A DNA stretch of 13,472 nt from Acidobacteria bacterium UBA6911 (GTDB lineage Bacteria; Acidobacteriota; UBA6911): contig DKBB01000260.1 of NCBI GenBank assembly GCA_002451015.1, forward strand, positions 1 through 13,472, in the 5' to 3' direction. Position 1 is the first letter of the stretch, and every line of letters begins with the position of its first letter. A program made the position numbers and the translations under genes. Below, piece by piece: positions 5,962 through 13,472 of this stretch. The notes under the pieces are model-generated. The model was given only the letters and a program-made list of their open reading frames with translations, did no database searches and was not told where the DNA came from.

Positions 5962-7266
5962 CTACAATGGAATCCAGGACGAAAGACGGGAATTCCGGGA
6001 TGCGACAATAGTCTGCACACGGTCGGGCCCGGTTGAAATTATGGATATTTCCGTTTCCACAAGATCCGAAAGCCGTTTCAGATAATCCTGGGCAATTGCC
6101 GGCAAATCTTCAAAATTCTGAATCTTATCTGTTTTCTGTTTCCAGCCCTTTACCGTCAGATATTCCGGTTGGCATTGTTCCAGGATCCGTACGTCCGCGG
6201 GAACTGTCTTAAAAAGATCGCCCTTGTACCTGTAACCGGTACAGATTTTTATTTCATCCAGTACATCCAGTACATCCAGTTTGGTAATCACAAGACTGTC
6301 GATGTTGTTTATACGCCTGGAATAGTTTACGACGACGGCATCGAACCAGCCGCATCTGCGGGGCCTGCCGGTGGATGCTCCGTACTCCTGCCCCTGCTCT
6401 CGGATGAGTTCGCCTGTTTCATTGAGCAGTTCGGTGGGAAAAGGTCCTTCGCCCACCCGGGTGGTATACGCTTTTGAGATCCCCACAATCCCATCAATCC
6501 GGGTCGGTCCCACTCCGGTACCGGTGCATGCCCCACCTGCCGTTGCGCAGGATGCCGTTACGAAGGGGTAAGTTCCGTGGTCCACATCCAGCATAGTTCC
6601 CTGAGCGCCTTCAAAAAGTACACTTTTCCCCTCATCCAGGTTCTGATTCATAAAATCTGCGACATCGACAACATAACCGGACAATTCCCTACCCATATTT
6701 AACGCACTTTCGAATAGCGCGTCCAGGTCCAGGGATTTTTCAATGGAGGGAACCAGAGCTTGTTTCAGGCGAACATTGTCCTGCAGTCGACTCTTCAACG
6801 TTTCAGCATTGAACAGGTCGCAGACACGGAGTCCCCGACGACCCATTTTGTCTTCATAGGCCGGACCGATCCCCCGGTTTGTTGTACCGATACGGGCATC
6901 TCCCCTGCGTGCCTCATCGCCCTCCTCCACGATTCTGTGGTAATCAAGGATCAAATGCGCACGATTGCTGATAAAGAGCCTGTCCCTGCAGTCAATTCCA
7001 CCGGCCTTTAACTCCTCGATCTCCTTTTTGAGCGCCAACGGATCGATCACCATACCGTTTCCGATGACACACAGTTTTCCGGGGTGAAGGATTCCGGAAG
7101 GGACCAGGTGGAGAATATATTTCCGGCCGTTTATGATGACCGTATGTCCGGCATTATGGCCGCCCTGGTAGCGCGCGATAATATCGAAATGGGGCGTGAA
7201 AAGGTCAACGATCTTTCCCTTGCCTTCGTCCCCCCACTGGGAGCCAACAATAATTATATTTGCCAT
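5962..7266 (-). CDS. purA: Adenylosuccinate synthetase
   Basis: This enzyme joins IMP and aspartate using GTP to give adenylosuccinate, the first committed step from IMP to AMP, in the cytoplasm. The 434-residue length is normal. Family motifs appear in order: the GTP loop SQWGDEGKGKIVD (9-21, catalytic Asp13), GGHNAGHT (35-42, catalytic His41), GTTNRGIGPAYEDK (127-140), FEGAQGTMLDVDHGTYPFVT (218-237), TRVGEGPFPTE (269-279) and STGRPRRCGWFD (298-309). The frame is open upstream to a GTG at 7308, but the ATG at 7266 places MANIIIVGSQWGDEGKGK exactly where PurA proteins start; its ribosome binding site is weak. The usual LDVLDGL segment reads LDVLDVL (330-336), encoded by a 9-base tandem repeat. 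It follows trxA by 134 bases on the same strand and may be co-transcribed. Confidence 0.97.
   Translation of the reverse strand: MANIIIVGSQWGDEGKGKIVDLFTPHFDIIARYQGGHNAGHTVIINGRKYILHLVPSGILHPGKLCVIGNGMVIDPLALKKEIEELKAGGIDCRDRLFISNRAHLILDYHRIVEEGDEARRGDARIGTTNRGIGPAYEDKMGRRGLRVCDLFNAETLKSRLQDNVRLKQALVPSIEKSLDLDALFESALNMGRELSGYVVDVADFMNQNLDEGKSVLFEGAQGTMLDVDHGTYPFVTASCATAGGACTGTGVGPTRIDGIVGISKAYTTRVGEGPFPTELLNETGELIREQGQEYGASTGRPRRCGWFDAVVVNYSRRINNIDSLVITKLDVLDVLDEIKICTGYRYKGDLFKTVPADVRILEQCQPEYLTVKGWKQKTDKIQNFEDLPAIAQDYLKRLSDLVETEISIISTGPDRVQTIVASRNSRLSSWIPL
6255..6279. repeat. Nine-base tandem repeat inside purA
   Basis: CATCCAGTA occurs at 6255-6263 and 6264-6272, and its first seven bases again at 6273-6279. 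On the coding strand it encodes the repeated tripeptide L-D-V within LDVLDVLD. Family members of normal length have LDVLDGLD here, so this is not an insertion relative to the family; the repeat arises from a Gly-to-Val change and matching codon use. Confidence 0.7.
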
Positions 7267-7400
7267 GAGAATTAAGGTTCCGGCCTCGGTTTCGTAATTG
7301 GTTCTCACTCTGCTGCTTGCAGATCAGCCGATCGAGCAATCCATGCAAAATCTGTAAAGAATCAGGATAAATCAGGAATTCATGGAGACCGTGCAACAGA

Positions 7401-7727
7401 TCAAAGGTGGTTGTCGATCATTTTGGATATGGTCCCTTTTGTGGTATTGCCGACGATTTGCTCTTTAACAACACCGTCTTTGAAAAGCAACAGGGTTGGG
7501 ATCCCTTTGATATTGTACTTGCCGGATGTCGCGTTGTTTTCATCCACGTTTAATTTGAATACTTTTGCTTTGCCCTCATAGTCCTCCGCAATCGCTTCCA
7601 CCACAGGGGCCAGCATTCGGCAGGGTGCACACCATGCCGCCCAAAAGTCCACAAGGACCGGTTCTTTGGCATTCAAGACTTCAGCATCAAAATTCTGATC
7701 CCCTACCTCTGCAACCTTTCCACTCAT
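7401..7727 (-). CDS. trxA: Thioredoxin
   Basis: The 108-residue protein is a standard cytoplasmic thioredoxin, a dithiol reductant for ribonucleotide reductase, methionine sulfoxide reductase and other targets. It shows VLVDFWAAWCAPCRMLAPVV with redox Cys33 and Cys36, the buried Asp27 equivalent in VDF, and the cis-Pro loop KGIPTLLLFKDG (Pro77). The active site is WCAPC rather than the commonest WCGPC, a variant known in several phyla. The ATG at 7727 has AGGAG about 10 bases upstream. It is divergent from ksgA across 58 bases, and purA follows it on the same strand. Confidence 0.96.
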   Translation of the reverse strand: MSGKVAEVGDQNFDAEVLNAKEPVLVDFWAAWCAPCRMLAPVVEAIAEDYEGKAKVFKLNVDENNATSGKYNIKGIPTLLLFKDGVVKEQIVGNTTKGTISKMIDNHL

Positions 7728-7745
7728 CTTTTAAATTCTCCTATA

Positions 7746-7774
7746 TTGAAGGCAGATAAATGCTCCGCTAAAAT
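7746..7774 (+). promoter_or_regulatory. Likely sigma-70 type promoter of ksgA
   Basis: TTGAAG (7746-7751) and TAAAAT (7769-7774) are separated by exactly 17 bases. Each matches the consensus hexamer well. The -10 box ends 11 bases before the ksgA ATG, so the transcript would have a leader of only about 5 bases and be nearly leaderless, in keeping with the weak ribosome binding site. The -35 box lies in the trxA leader, so the two divergent genes share control DNA. Confidence 0.45.
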
Positions 7775-7785
7775 AGAAAGTCATT

Positions 7786-8634
7786 ATGGAAGTGTACTCC
7801 CCTCTTGTCAAGCCTTATACATCGAGCCATAAAAAGCGTTTGGGCCAGCATTTTCTAAGAGATACAGGCGTCATTGACCGCATTGTCCGGTGGATAAAAC
7901 CGCACTCTGATGACACTTTCCTGGAAATCGGAGCCGGAGACGGAGCTTTGTCATTAAGCCTTGCGCCGGTTGTCGGCCGTCTTATTGCCATCGAATTCGA
8001 TACAGACTGTATTCCACGCCTTGAAGCCGTTCTGCAGCCTTTCGAATCCGTCACGATCATCCCGGAGGATGTCCTTCGCCTCGACCTGATGCATGCGGTC
8101 CCTCCCCTGATGAAACCGGACTCGAGATTGAGGATCGTTGGAAATCTTCCCTATAATATCGCAACTGCGATCATCGAAAAATTCATGCATTGCAGCCTTC
8201 CCGTCCTCGACATGAGCTTCATGGTCCAGATGGAAGTGGCACAAAGAATTACGGCCGGGCCGGGATCCCGGCAATATGGCTACCTGTCCGTCCATTGTCA
8301 GCATCACTGCGACGTACACCTCGGATTCAAGGTCGCCCCGTCCTGTTTCGTTCCACGGCCCAAGGTCCATTCAGCCATGATCTCTCTTCGCCCGAAACAG
8401 TTCCTGCAGGATTCTGGTTTTGAATCCGATTTTGAAGATCTCTGCAAGGCTGCATTTGGACACAGACGCAAAACGCTGGCAAACTCCCTCGGCAAAAATC
8501 CACTCATCGGGCCGGTCTCGAACCGGTTCCTGCGACATGCAAATATAGACGGATCCCGCCGCGCGGAAGACCTCTCCGTAACAGAGTTTGAAGTATTAGC
8601 CCGTGTCTACAATAAAGAATTCAAAAAACTTTGA
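7786..8634 (+). CDS. ksgA: 16S rRNA dimethyladenosine transferase
   Basis: RsmA/KsgA uses S-adenosylmethionine to dimethylate two adjacent adenosines (A1518 and A1519 in E. coli numbering) in the 3' terminal hairpin of 16S rRNA during small-subunit assembly. The 282-residue protein has all family signatures: KKRLGQHFLRD (17-26), the SAM-binding loop FLEIGAGDGALSL (46-58), the acidic IAIEFD (68-72), the catalytic NLPYNIAT (120-127), the rRNA-binding FVPRPKVHSAMI (188-199) and AAFGHRRKTLANSL (222-235). The ATG at 7786 leaves about 12 residues before the conserved core, normal for the family. The Shine-Dalgarno sequence is weak (AGAAAG). A strong hairpin follows one base after the TGA, before the RNase J gene. 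Confidence 0.96.
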   Translation: MEVYSPLVKPYTSSHKKRLGQHFLRDTGVIDRIVRWIKPHSDDTFLEIGAGDGALSLSLAPVVGRLIAIEFDTDCIPRLEAVLQPFESVTIIPEDVLRLDLMHAVPPLMKPDSRLRIVGNLPYNIATAIIEKFMHCSLPVLDMSFMVQMEVAQRITAGPGSRQYGYLSVHCQHHCDVHLGFKVAPSCFVPRPKVHSAMISLRPKQFLQDSGFESDFEDLCKAAFGHRRKTLANSLGKNPLIGPVSNRFLRHANIDGSRRAEDLSVTEFEVLARVYNKEFKKL

Positions 8635-8688
8635 TCGCAGGCGCATCGCCCTTTCTCATCGCAGGGCGAGCACAAGGTTCGCCCCTGC
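8634..8688. repeat. Palindromic intergenic repeat after ksgA
   Basis: The hairpin at 8661-8688 has an 11-base-pair stem: GCAGG pairs with CCTGC (8684-8688) and GCGAGC (8666-8671) pairs with GTTCGC (8677-8682), sharing the G-rich junction, with one bulged C, one G-T pair and the loop ACAAG. The octamer ATCGCAGG also occurs twice as a direct repeat (8634-8641 and 8659-8666). The text GCAGGGGCGAACCTTGTG, read on the minus strand, resembles a dispersed intergenic palindrome (GTAGGGGCGAAC...GTTCGCCC) that I recall from many environmental genomes. There is no T run, so it could cap the ksgA transcript but is not a classical terminator. Confidence 0.55.
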
Positions 8689-8726
8689 AATATATTCGCG
8701 GTTTTGATTCAAATAAAAATCTCGTA

Positions 8727-8755
8727 TTACACCGTGTTACGGACTACGATATACT
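8727..8755 (+). promoter_or_regulatory. Possible promoter of the RNase J gene
   Basis: A near-consensus -10 box TATACT (8750-8755) lies 29 bases before the GTG start. With a 17-base spacer the -35 position reads TTACAC (8727-8732), a poor match. The -10 alone makes a separate promoter plausible after the ksgA hairpin. Confidence 0.35.
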
Positions 8756-8784
8756 GCATCATTTCAGTTAAGGATAAACAGAAC

Positions 8785-10446
8785 GTGACGGACCAAACAT
8801 TAAAAATCATCCCTCTGGGAGGCCTGGGAGAATTCGGTATGAATTCAATGGCGGTATGCTACGACGATAGCATTATCGTAATTGACGCCGGATTGCTCTT
8901 TCCCAAGGATGACCTTCTGGGCGTGGATCTCGTCATTCCGGATTTCGGCTACCTGATCGAAAACAAGGAGAAAGTACGGGCCATTGTTCTGACGCATGCC
9001 CATGAAGACCACATTGGAGCGCTCCCCTACCTCCTGAAGGATGTCAAGGCACCCGTGTACGGAACTCCCTTGACGCTTGGATTTGCCCGGGGACGTCTGT
9101 CCGAACACGGAGTTCTGGACGAAACGGAACTGATCAGCATTCAGCCGCGCGAAGTTCTGGACTTAGGGGACATCAAGATCGAGTTTCTCAGAATGACGCA
9201 CAGTATAGCCGATTGCATCGGACTTGTCTTGATTACACCGGTCGGCAACGTTATTCATTCGGGAGATTTCAAACTGGATCAGTCTCCCCCGAATCGAAAT
9301 ATGACCGATTATGCCCGTATTTCCCACTTTGCAGAGCAGGGAGTGCTGGCGCTACTGAGCGACAGCACCAACAGCGAGCGTCCGGGCTATACCAAGTCGG
9401 AAAACTATGTCCGGCAGCATATCGAACAGATTTTCTATACATGCACCGGTAAGATTATTGTTGCCTGTTTTGCATCAAGCATTCACCGGATTCAGATTAT
9501 CCTGGAACTGGCCCACAAATTCGGCAAACGAGTAGTGCTTATCGGCAGGAGTATGAAACAGAATATTGCCATTGCCTCCGATCTCGGATACCTGGACATC
9601 CCCGAAGGAGTCATGACCGACATTGCCGAAGCGAATTTCCTGTCCGAGAATGAACTGGTAATCCTGAGCACCGGCAGCCAGGGGGAGCCCATGGCTGCGC
9701 TAACACGACTCGCTTTCGGAAAGCACAAGGATTTCACCGTGCAGGAAAACGATGCAATCATTATCAGCGCGCGCGTGATCCCCGGGAACGAAAGCCGTGT
9801 TTCACGCCTTATCAATCACTTCTGCCGGCGCGGCGCCAGGATTTACGATGAAAGCCAGTGGACCACGCATGTTTCCGGCCACGCCAGCCAGGAAGAACTG
9901 AAGCTGATGCTGAATCTGACCCGGCCACAGTTTTTTATTCCCGTTCATGGAGAATACCGGCAACTCTATGCGCATACGCTTCTTGCCCGTGAGGTCGGAA
10001 TCCCGCGGGATCGGATCCTTCTGGCGGAAACCGGGGACATCATTATCATGCAGCCCGATTCCGTATACATCGACGGAAAAGTCCCAGTCGGCCGGCGGTT
10101 TATCGACGAGGGGGGCATTGCAGACCTTGACGAGTTTGTCGTTCGGGACCGCCAGCACCTGTCCGAAGAGGGCGTAGTGCTTGCGGTCGCGGCAATCAAC
10201 AAAGCCACGGGGCGGATTGAAGGGATTCCCGAACTTGTCAGCCGCGGACATGTGCAGAAGGATGAAGGAGAATCCTTCCTAACGGAGGCACGGAAGATTA
10301 TAATCGACACGATCGAGGAATGTTCCAGTGAGGAGCGGGAAGATCCTATGCTGCTTTCGGATACGATTCGTGCAGAACTGAAGAGGTATTTCCGTAAACA
10401 GACGGGAACACGGCCAATGATTATTCCGGTTATATTCGAAATTTAA
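8785..10446 (+). CDS. rnj: Ribonuclease J
   Basis: RNase J is a metallo-beta-lactamase/beta-CASP enzyme with 5'-to-3' exonuclease and endonuclease activity in mRNA decay and rRNA maturation. I start it at GTG 8785, preceded by AAGGAT at 9 bases; the open frame reaches a TTG at 8704 but that extension is not conserved-looking. The resulting 553 residues match the family. The core opens LKIIPLGGLGEFGMN. The zinc site HAHEDH is at 71-76, with further ligands at His139 (MTHS) and Asp161 (HSGDFK). The beta-CASP domain has SDSTN (192-196), a GNESRVS segment and HVSGHAS (362-368), then VHGEY (387-391). The C-terminal domain (about 455-553) is present and ends PVIFEI. It lies between ksgA and ftsK on the same strand, as part of an informational block. 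Confidence 0.95.
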   Translation: MTDQTLKIIPLGGLGEFGMNSMAVCYDDSIIVIDAGLLFPKDDLLGVDLVIPDFGYLIENKEKVRAIVLTHAHEDHIGALPYLLKDVKAPVYGTPLTLGFARGRLSEHGVLDETELISIQPREVLDLGDIKIEFLRMTHSIADCIGLVLITPVGNVIHSGDFKLDQSPPNRNMTDYARISHFAEQGVLALLSDSTNSERPGYTKSENYVRQHIEQIFYTCTGKIIVACFASSIHRIQIILELAHKFGKRVVLIGRSMKQNIAIASDLGYLDIPEGVMTDIAEANFLSENELVILSTGSQGEPMAALTRLAFGKHKDFTVQENDAIIISARVIPGNESRVSRLINHFCRRGARIYDESQWTTHVSGHASQEELKLMLNLTRPQFFIPVHGEYRQLYAHTLLAREVGIPRDRILLAETGDIIIMQPDSVYIDGKVPVGRRFIDEGGIADLDEFVVRDRQHLSEEGVVLAVAAINKATGRIEGIPELVSRGHVQKDEGESFLTEARKIIIDTIEECSSEEREDPMLLSDTIRAELKRYFRKQTGTRPMIIPVIFEI

Positions 10447-10521
10447 CGGCAGCAGATCAACGATACTATTCGTAATGATGGAATGCAGAAAGACAACATT
10501 TACTCTTAATAAGACGATGGT

Positions 10522-12777
10522 ATGCATATGTCCGGTGAACTGAATGCTAAAAAACATGAGTTTGTCGGGGTACTTCTACTGCTGATTGCAGTACTTCTTC
10601 TTATTTGCCTGGCCACCTACAATGCCGGAGACGCCAGTCTCAATTCCAGGTCTATGACATCCACGTTTGAAAATAAGATCGGACGGATCGGCGCCTACCT
10701 CAGCGATTTTCTTTTCCAGATTTTCGGCTATACGGCATACCTGCTTCTTGCGCCTCCACTGATCCTGGGAGTGAAACTTATTTGGGGTCGAACCCTACAG
10801 ACACCTTATCTGAGGATAATAGGATTCCTGGTTCTTCTTCTGTCGACCAGCACCGCTTTACAAATGCTTCCCGTGCGGTTTCCAGCAGAGGATTTCATGG
10901 CGGGCGGTGTCATCGGCGTCTTGATCCTCGACATTCTCCAACCGAACCTGAACACAACCGGAACGATTATCGTCATCCTGGGCGCCCTGGTTATGGGGAT
11001 CCTGGCATCCACGCCGCATACACTGGCCGGCATCCTCCGGAAAATCTCTCGAAAACCCGCGGCGCCGAATCCAGGATTCCTGGATCGCATTCGGGAATGG
11101 ATCCAAAAACGTACATCTCTAAAAACGGTAGTGAATATTAAACCTTCCCCGCCGCCCAAACAGCCTGAGCGGACTCCGCGTCCGGAGCCGATCAAACTGG
11201 CTCCGCCGTCCCCACCGGAAATTAAGAAAAATTCGCCTTCCTTGTACATGCCGGCCCTGGAGCCGAACCGTTCCTCTGCTCCACATCCGGAACGCCAGCG
11301 TTCCCGTAAATTCAAACTTCCGGACACCGACTATTTAAACCCGGCGGAAAATCCCTTCCCGGTAAATGAGAAAGACCTGATGGAACGGGCACGGTTGATA
11401 TCAGACAAATGCTCGGAATTCGACGTGCACGGAAATATCACCCAGATCCACCCCGGCCCTGTCGTTACAACATTCGAGTTTAAACCGGATGCGGGAATTA
11501 AATATTCCCGTATAACCGGTCTGGTCGACGATCTGTGTCTTGGCATCAAGGCGGAATCCGCACGCATCGATCGGATCCCGGGTAAGGCGACCGTCGGGAT
11601 TGAAGTTCCGAATAAAAACCGCGAAACAATCATGTTGCGCGAATTATTGGAGTCGGACGCTTTCCGCAATTCCAAGTCGAGACTCACTCTGGCCCTTGGA
11701 AAGCAGATCAACGGGAATCCCATTGTTACCGACCTGATGCGGATGCCGCACCTACTCATTGCGGGAGCCACGGGATCCGGCAAAAGCGTTGCTCTGAACT
11801 GCATGATCACATCGATTCTCTACAAGGCAACCCCGGAAGAGGTCCGCTTTATTTTCATCGATCCCAAGAGGCTGGAACTTGGGCTTTATGCCGATATCCC
11901 CCACCTGCTGACGCCGATTGTAACGGATGCCGCGGAGGCGTCCACGGCACTGCGCTGGGCGACCAGTGAAATGGAAACCCGTTACAAGAAACTCGCCAAG
12001 CGCGGGGTGCGCAACATCGACCAGTACAACAACCTCTTCCGGGCAGGCGGCAATCAGTTATCTCTTCTCGACAGCCTGGAGGAAGAAGCGCCGGAGGAGC
12101 CCCTCTCTTACCTGGTTCTGGTAATTGATGAACTTGCGGACCTTATGATGGTTTCATCAAAAGAGGTCGAGGAATCGATTTCAAGGCTCGCAGCCATGGC
12201 CAGAGCCGTCGGGATCCATCTCATACTGGCGACCCAACGCCCGTCTGTGGATGTGATCACGGGTATCATCAAAGCCAATTTCCCCTGCAGGATCGCTTTC
12301 AAAGTAGCTTCCAAAGTCGATTCCCGTACCATCATCGATACCAACGGCGCCGAACAACTTCTTGGAAACGGCGATATGCTGTTCGTCCCGCCGGGGAGTT
12401 CCCGGATGACAAGGATTCACGGTGCTTATCTAAGTGAAAAGGAGGTTCAGGCGATCGCAGAACATCTTCGGTTACAGGCAGCTCCGACTTACGACGAATC
12501 GGTCCTGCGTTACGGCTTGGAAGAAACCGACGAAGCTGGAAATCCGATCGATCCGGGACAACAGGACAGTTTATACAATGAAGCCGTCCGGGTGGTTGTC
12601 AGCGAAGGCCGGGCATCCACCTCCCTTCTTCAAAGAAGGCTGAGCATCGGATACGGACGGGCAGCGAAGCTGATCGACTCGATGTACCATAACAATCTTA
12701 TCTCTCCCGCGGACGGATCCAAGCCCCGCGAAGTCCTGGTGGGTCTGGATTACTTGGATCGTTTGAACCCGGGATAG
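10522..12777 (+). CDS. ftsK: DNA translocase FtsK/SpoIIIE
   Basis: FtsK is a septum-anchored, hexameric ATP-driven DNA pump that clears the chromosome terminus during division and activates XerCD recombination. The 751-residue protein starts with four or five membrane helices (about 15-32, 60-88, 97-113 and 127-170), then a short Pro/Lys-rich linker (about 208-255). The alpha/beta motor has Walker A GATGSGKS (415-422), FIDPKRLELGLYADIPHL, Walker B LVLVIDELADLM (Asp536-Glu537) and ATQRPSVDVITGIIKANFP. The C-terminal gamma winged-helix domain (about 685-747), which reads DNA orientation sequences, includes SLLQRRLSIGYGRAAKLID. The short linker places it with the SpoIIIE-like size class rather than the long enterobacterial FtsK. 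Two in-frame ATGs, 10522 and 10528, are possible starts; neither has a strong ribosome binding site. It follows RNase J by 75 bases. Confidence 0.96.
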   Translation: MHMSGELNAKKHEFVGVLLLLIAVLLLICLATYNAGDASLNSRSMTSTFENKIGRIGAYLSDFLFQIFGYTAYLLLAPPLILGVKLIWGRTLQTPYLRIIGFLVLLLSTSTALQMLPVRFPAEDFMAGGVIGVLILDILQPNLNTTGTIIVILGALVMGILASTPHTLAGILRKISRKPAAPNPGFLDRIREWIQKRTSLKTVVNIKPSPPPKQPERTPRPEPIKLAPPSPPEIKKNSPSLYMPALEPNRSSAPHPERQRSRKFKLPDTDYLNPAENPFPVNEKDLMERARLISDKCSEFDVHGNITQIHPGPVVTTFEFKPDAGIKYSRITGLVDDLCLGIKAESARIDRIPGKATVGIEVPNKNRETIMLRELLESDAFRNSKSRLTLALGKQINGNPIVTDLMRMPHLLIAGATGSGKSVALNCMITSILYKATPEEVRFIFIDPKRLELGLYADIPHLLTPIVTDAAEASTALRWATSEMETRYKKLAKRGVRNIDQYNNLFRAGGNQLSLLDSLEEEAPEEPLSYLVLVIDELADLMMVSSKEVEESISRLAAMARAVGIHLILATQRPSVDVITGIIKANFPCRIAFKVASKVDSRTIIDTNGAEQLLGNGDMLFVPPGSSRMTRIHGAYLSEKEVQAIAEHLRLQAAPTYDESVLRYGLEETDEAGNPIDPGQQDSLYNEAVRVVVSEGRASTSLLQRRLSIGYGRAAKLIDSMYHNNLISPADGSKPREVLVGLDYLDRLNPG

Positions 12778-12794
12778 GGCTGAGCCCGGTATTC

Positions 12795-12822
12795 TTGACA
12801 GGAATATCCTGTTTGCTACACT
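12795..12822 (+). promoter_or_regulatory. Promoter of the VWFA gene with an internal palindrome
   Basis: A perfect -35 box TTGACA (12795-12800) and TACACT (12817-12822) are 16 bases apart, 48 bases before the VWFA start. The palindrome CAGGA-ATA-TCCTG (12799-12811) lies in the spacer and overlaps the -35, a position where a bound repressor would block RNA polymerase. The promoter is well supported by sequence; the operator is inference. Confidence 0.5.
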
Positions 12823-12833
12823 TTAATCAGAGC

Positions 12834-12849
12834 GTTGCATCGTTGCAAC
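12834..12849 (+). repeat. Inverted repeat in the VWFA leader
   Basis: GTTGCA (12834-12839) and TGCAAC (12844-12849) form a perfect 6-base-pair stem with loop TCGT, shortly after the expected transcription start. TTGCA recurs at 12835, 12843 and 12853. It could be an RNA hairpin or a DNA-binding site and stands 20 bases before the start codon. Confidence 0.35.
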
Positions 12850-12869
12850 CTATTGCACGAGGCACGGGG

Positions 12870-13472
12870 ATGAATCTACGAAAATACACCTATTATTTAC
12901 TCTTTTTCTTCCTGATCTCTTCATGTCTGGATCTAACGGCTCAGAACACAAAACGGAAAAGACCCCCGCTGTTCAAAGTAGGCGTTGAGACGGTATTTGT
13001 AAAAGTCGCCGTTACGGACACACACAACCGATATGTCACCGGCCTGGAAAAAGAGCATTTCAGGGTCTTCGAAGACAATGTGGAACAGGAAATTCTTCAT
13101 TTTGAACAACAAGCGGCGCCTATAAGTGTCGGCATAATCTTCGATGTCAGCGGAAGCATGAAGACAAATGCCAACATTAAGAAAGCCAAGAACGCCATTG
13201 CCCAGTTCCTGGAATCCGGCAATCCTAAAGATGAATACCTCCTGATCACATTCAATGAGCAAACAAAGCTGGTCAGAGATTTCAGCCAGAAGGTTTCCAC
13301 GTTGCAGAATGATGTTGTATTTCAAAAACCGAGCGGGGATACCGCTTTGTACGATGCCGTTTATATGGGATTAAGCTATGTTACGGAGGGTACAAACGAA
13401 AAAAAAGCACTCATTCTCATCACCGATGGTGAGGATAACAGCAGCCGATATTCCCCCTCGGAAGTCCGCGAG
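12870..13472 (+). CDS. Secreted VWFA-domain protein, Acidobacterial type (3' end outside window)
   Basis: The frame is open from ATG 12870 to the window edge, giving 201 residues without a stop. It starts MNLRKYTYYLLFFFLISSC, an export signal; cleavage after LTA (residue 24) or lipidation of Cys19 are both possible. A lead-in strand region follows (about 36-80) with VETVFVKVAVTDTHNRYVTG, LEKEHFRVFEDN and VEQEILHF, typical of proteins annotated 'VWFA-related Acidobacterial domain'. The von Willebrand A fold begins at 85 and carries the metal-ion site: DVSGS (92-96), Thr158 in GDTALYDAV and Asp187 in LITDGEDNS. It probably mediates metal-dependent binding outside the inner membrane; no partner is visible. 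GAGG lies about 8 bases before the start. It has its own promoter, separating it from ftsK. Confidence 0.88.
   Translation, partial: MNLRKYTYYLLFFFLISSCLDLTAQNTKRKRPPLFKVGVETVFVKVAVTDTHNRYVTGLEKEHFRVFEDNVEQEILHFEQQAAPISVGIIFDVSGSMKTNANIKKAKNAIAQFLESGNPKDEYLLITFNEQTKLVRDFSQKVSTLQNDVVFQKPSGDTALYDAVYMGLSYVTEGTNEKKALILITDGEDNSSRYSPSEVRE

Noticed and set aside
5870..6085. A 71-codon plus-strand frame at the purA 3' end
   Set aside because: Most of it is antisense to conserved purA codons and the rest covers the terminator; it is a shadow frame.
7205..7396. A 63-codon minus-strand frame between trxA and purA
   Set aside because: It starts at a TTG without a ribosome binding site and overlaps the purA start in another frame.
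12769..12787. Short GGGC-TGA-GCCC hairpin at the ftsK stop codon as a terminator
   Set aside because: The stem is only four base pairs and no T run follows; too weak to call.
1..13472. CRISPR arrays, insertion sequences, phage genes or a defence island
   Set aside because: I saw no regularly spaced repeats, transposase, integrase or known defence genes on either strand.

Overview
The window looks like chromosomal DNA of a bacterium with about 50% GC, probably Acidobacteriota or a close relative. The best clue is the gene cut by the right edge. It encodes a secreted von Willebrand factor A protein of the type often annotated 'VWFA-related Acidobacterial domain'. Ribonuclease J, secreted two-domain VOC proteins, a DUF4097-type envelope protein and a B12-binding radical SAM enzyme also fit, but none is exclusive to that phylum. 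The assignment is inference from protein style, not from a marker tree.

Left third (1-4375), sparse and partly decayed. A remnant of an SGNH/GDSL hydrolase lies at the left edge on the minus strand. It is followed by an intact cobalamin-binding radical SAM gene (368-1627, minus), a stop-interrupted remnant that faintly resembles a Phd/YefM antitoxin (about 1773-1976, minus), and an unrecognised 94-residue gene (1989-2273, minus). About 700 bases without a recognisable gene come next, then a secreted VOC-fold protein (2998-3894, plus) facing a small fibronectin-type-III lipoprotein gene (4013-4339, minus).

Middle (4340-7727), all minus. A palindrome-rich intergenic region precedes tRNA-Lys(UUU) with encoded CCA. 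Upstream of it on the same strand are a DUF4097 envelope protein, adenylosuccinate synthetase (purA) with a probable intrinsic terminator, and thioredoxin (trxA). Transcription runs trxA, then purA, then DUF4097, then the tRNA.

Right part (7786-13472), all plus. ksgA (16S rRNA dimethyltransferase) diverges from trxA across 58 bases. It is followed by a strong hairpin repeat, ribonuclease J, an FtsK/SpoIIIE DNA translocase and the truncated VWFA gene with its own good promoter. This is a housekeeping block covering rRNA maturation, mRNA turnover and chromosome segregation. RNase J next to FtsK/SpoIIIE recalls the Bacillus neighbourhood where rnjB lies near spoIIIE.

I found no convincing new multi-gene system. 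The most interesting signals are the two decayed genes, a set of mutually exclusive hairpins and other palindromes upstream of the fibronectin lipoprotein, the hairpin repeat after ksgA, and an operator-like palindrome inside the VWFA promoter.
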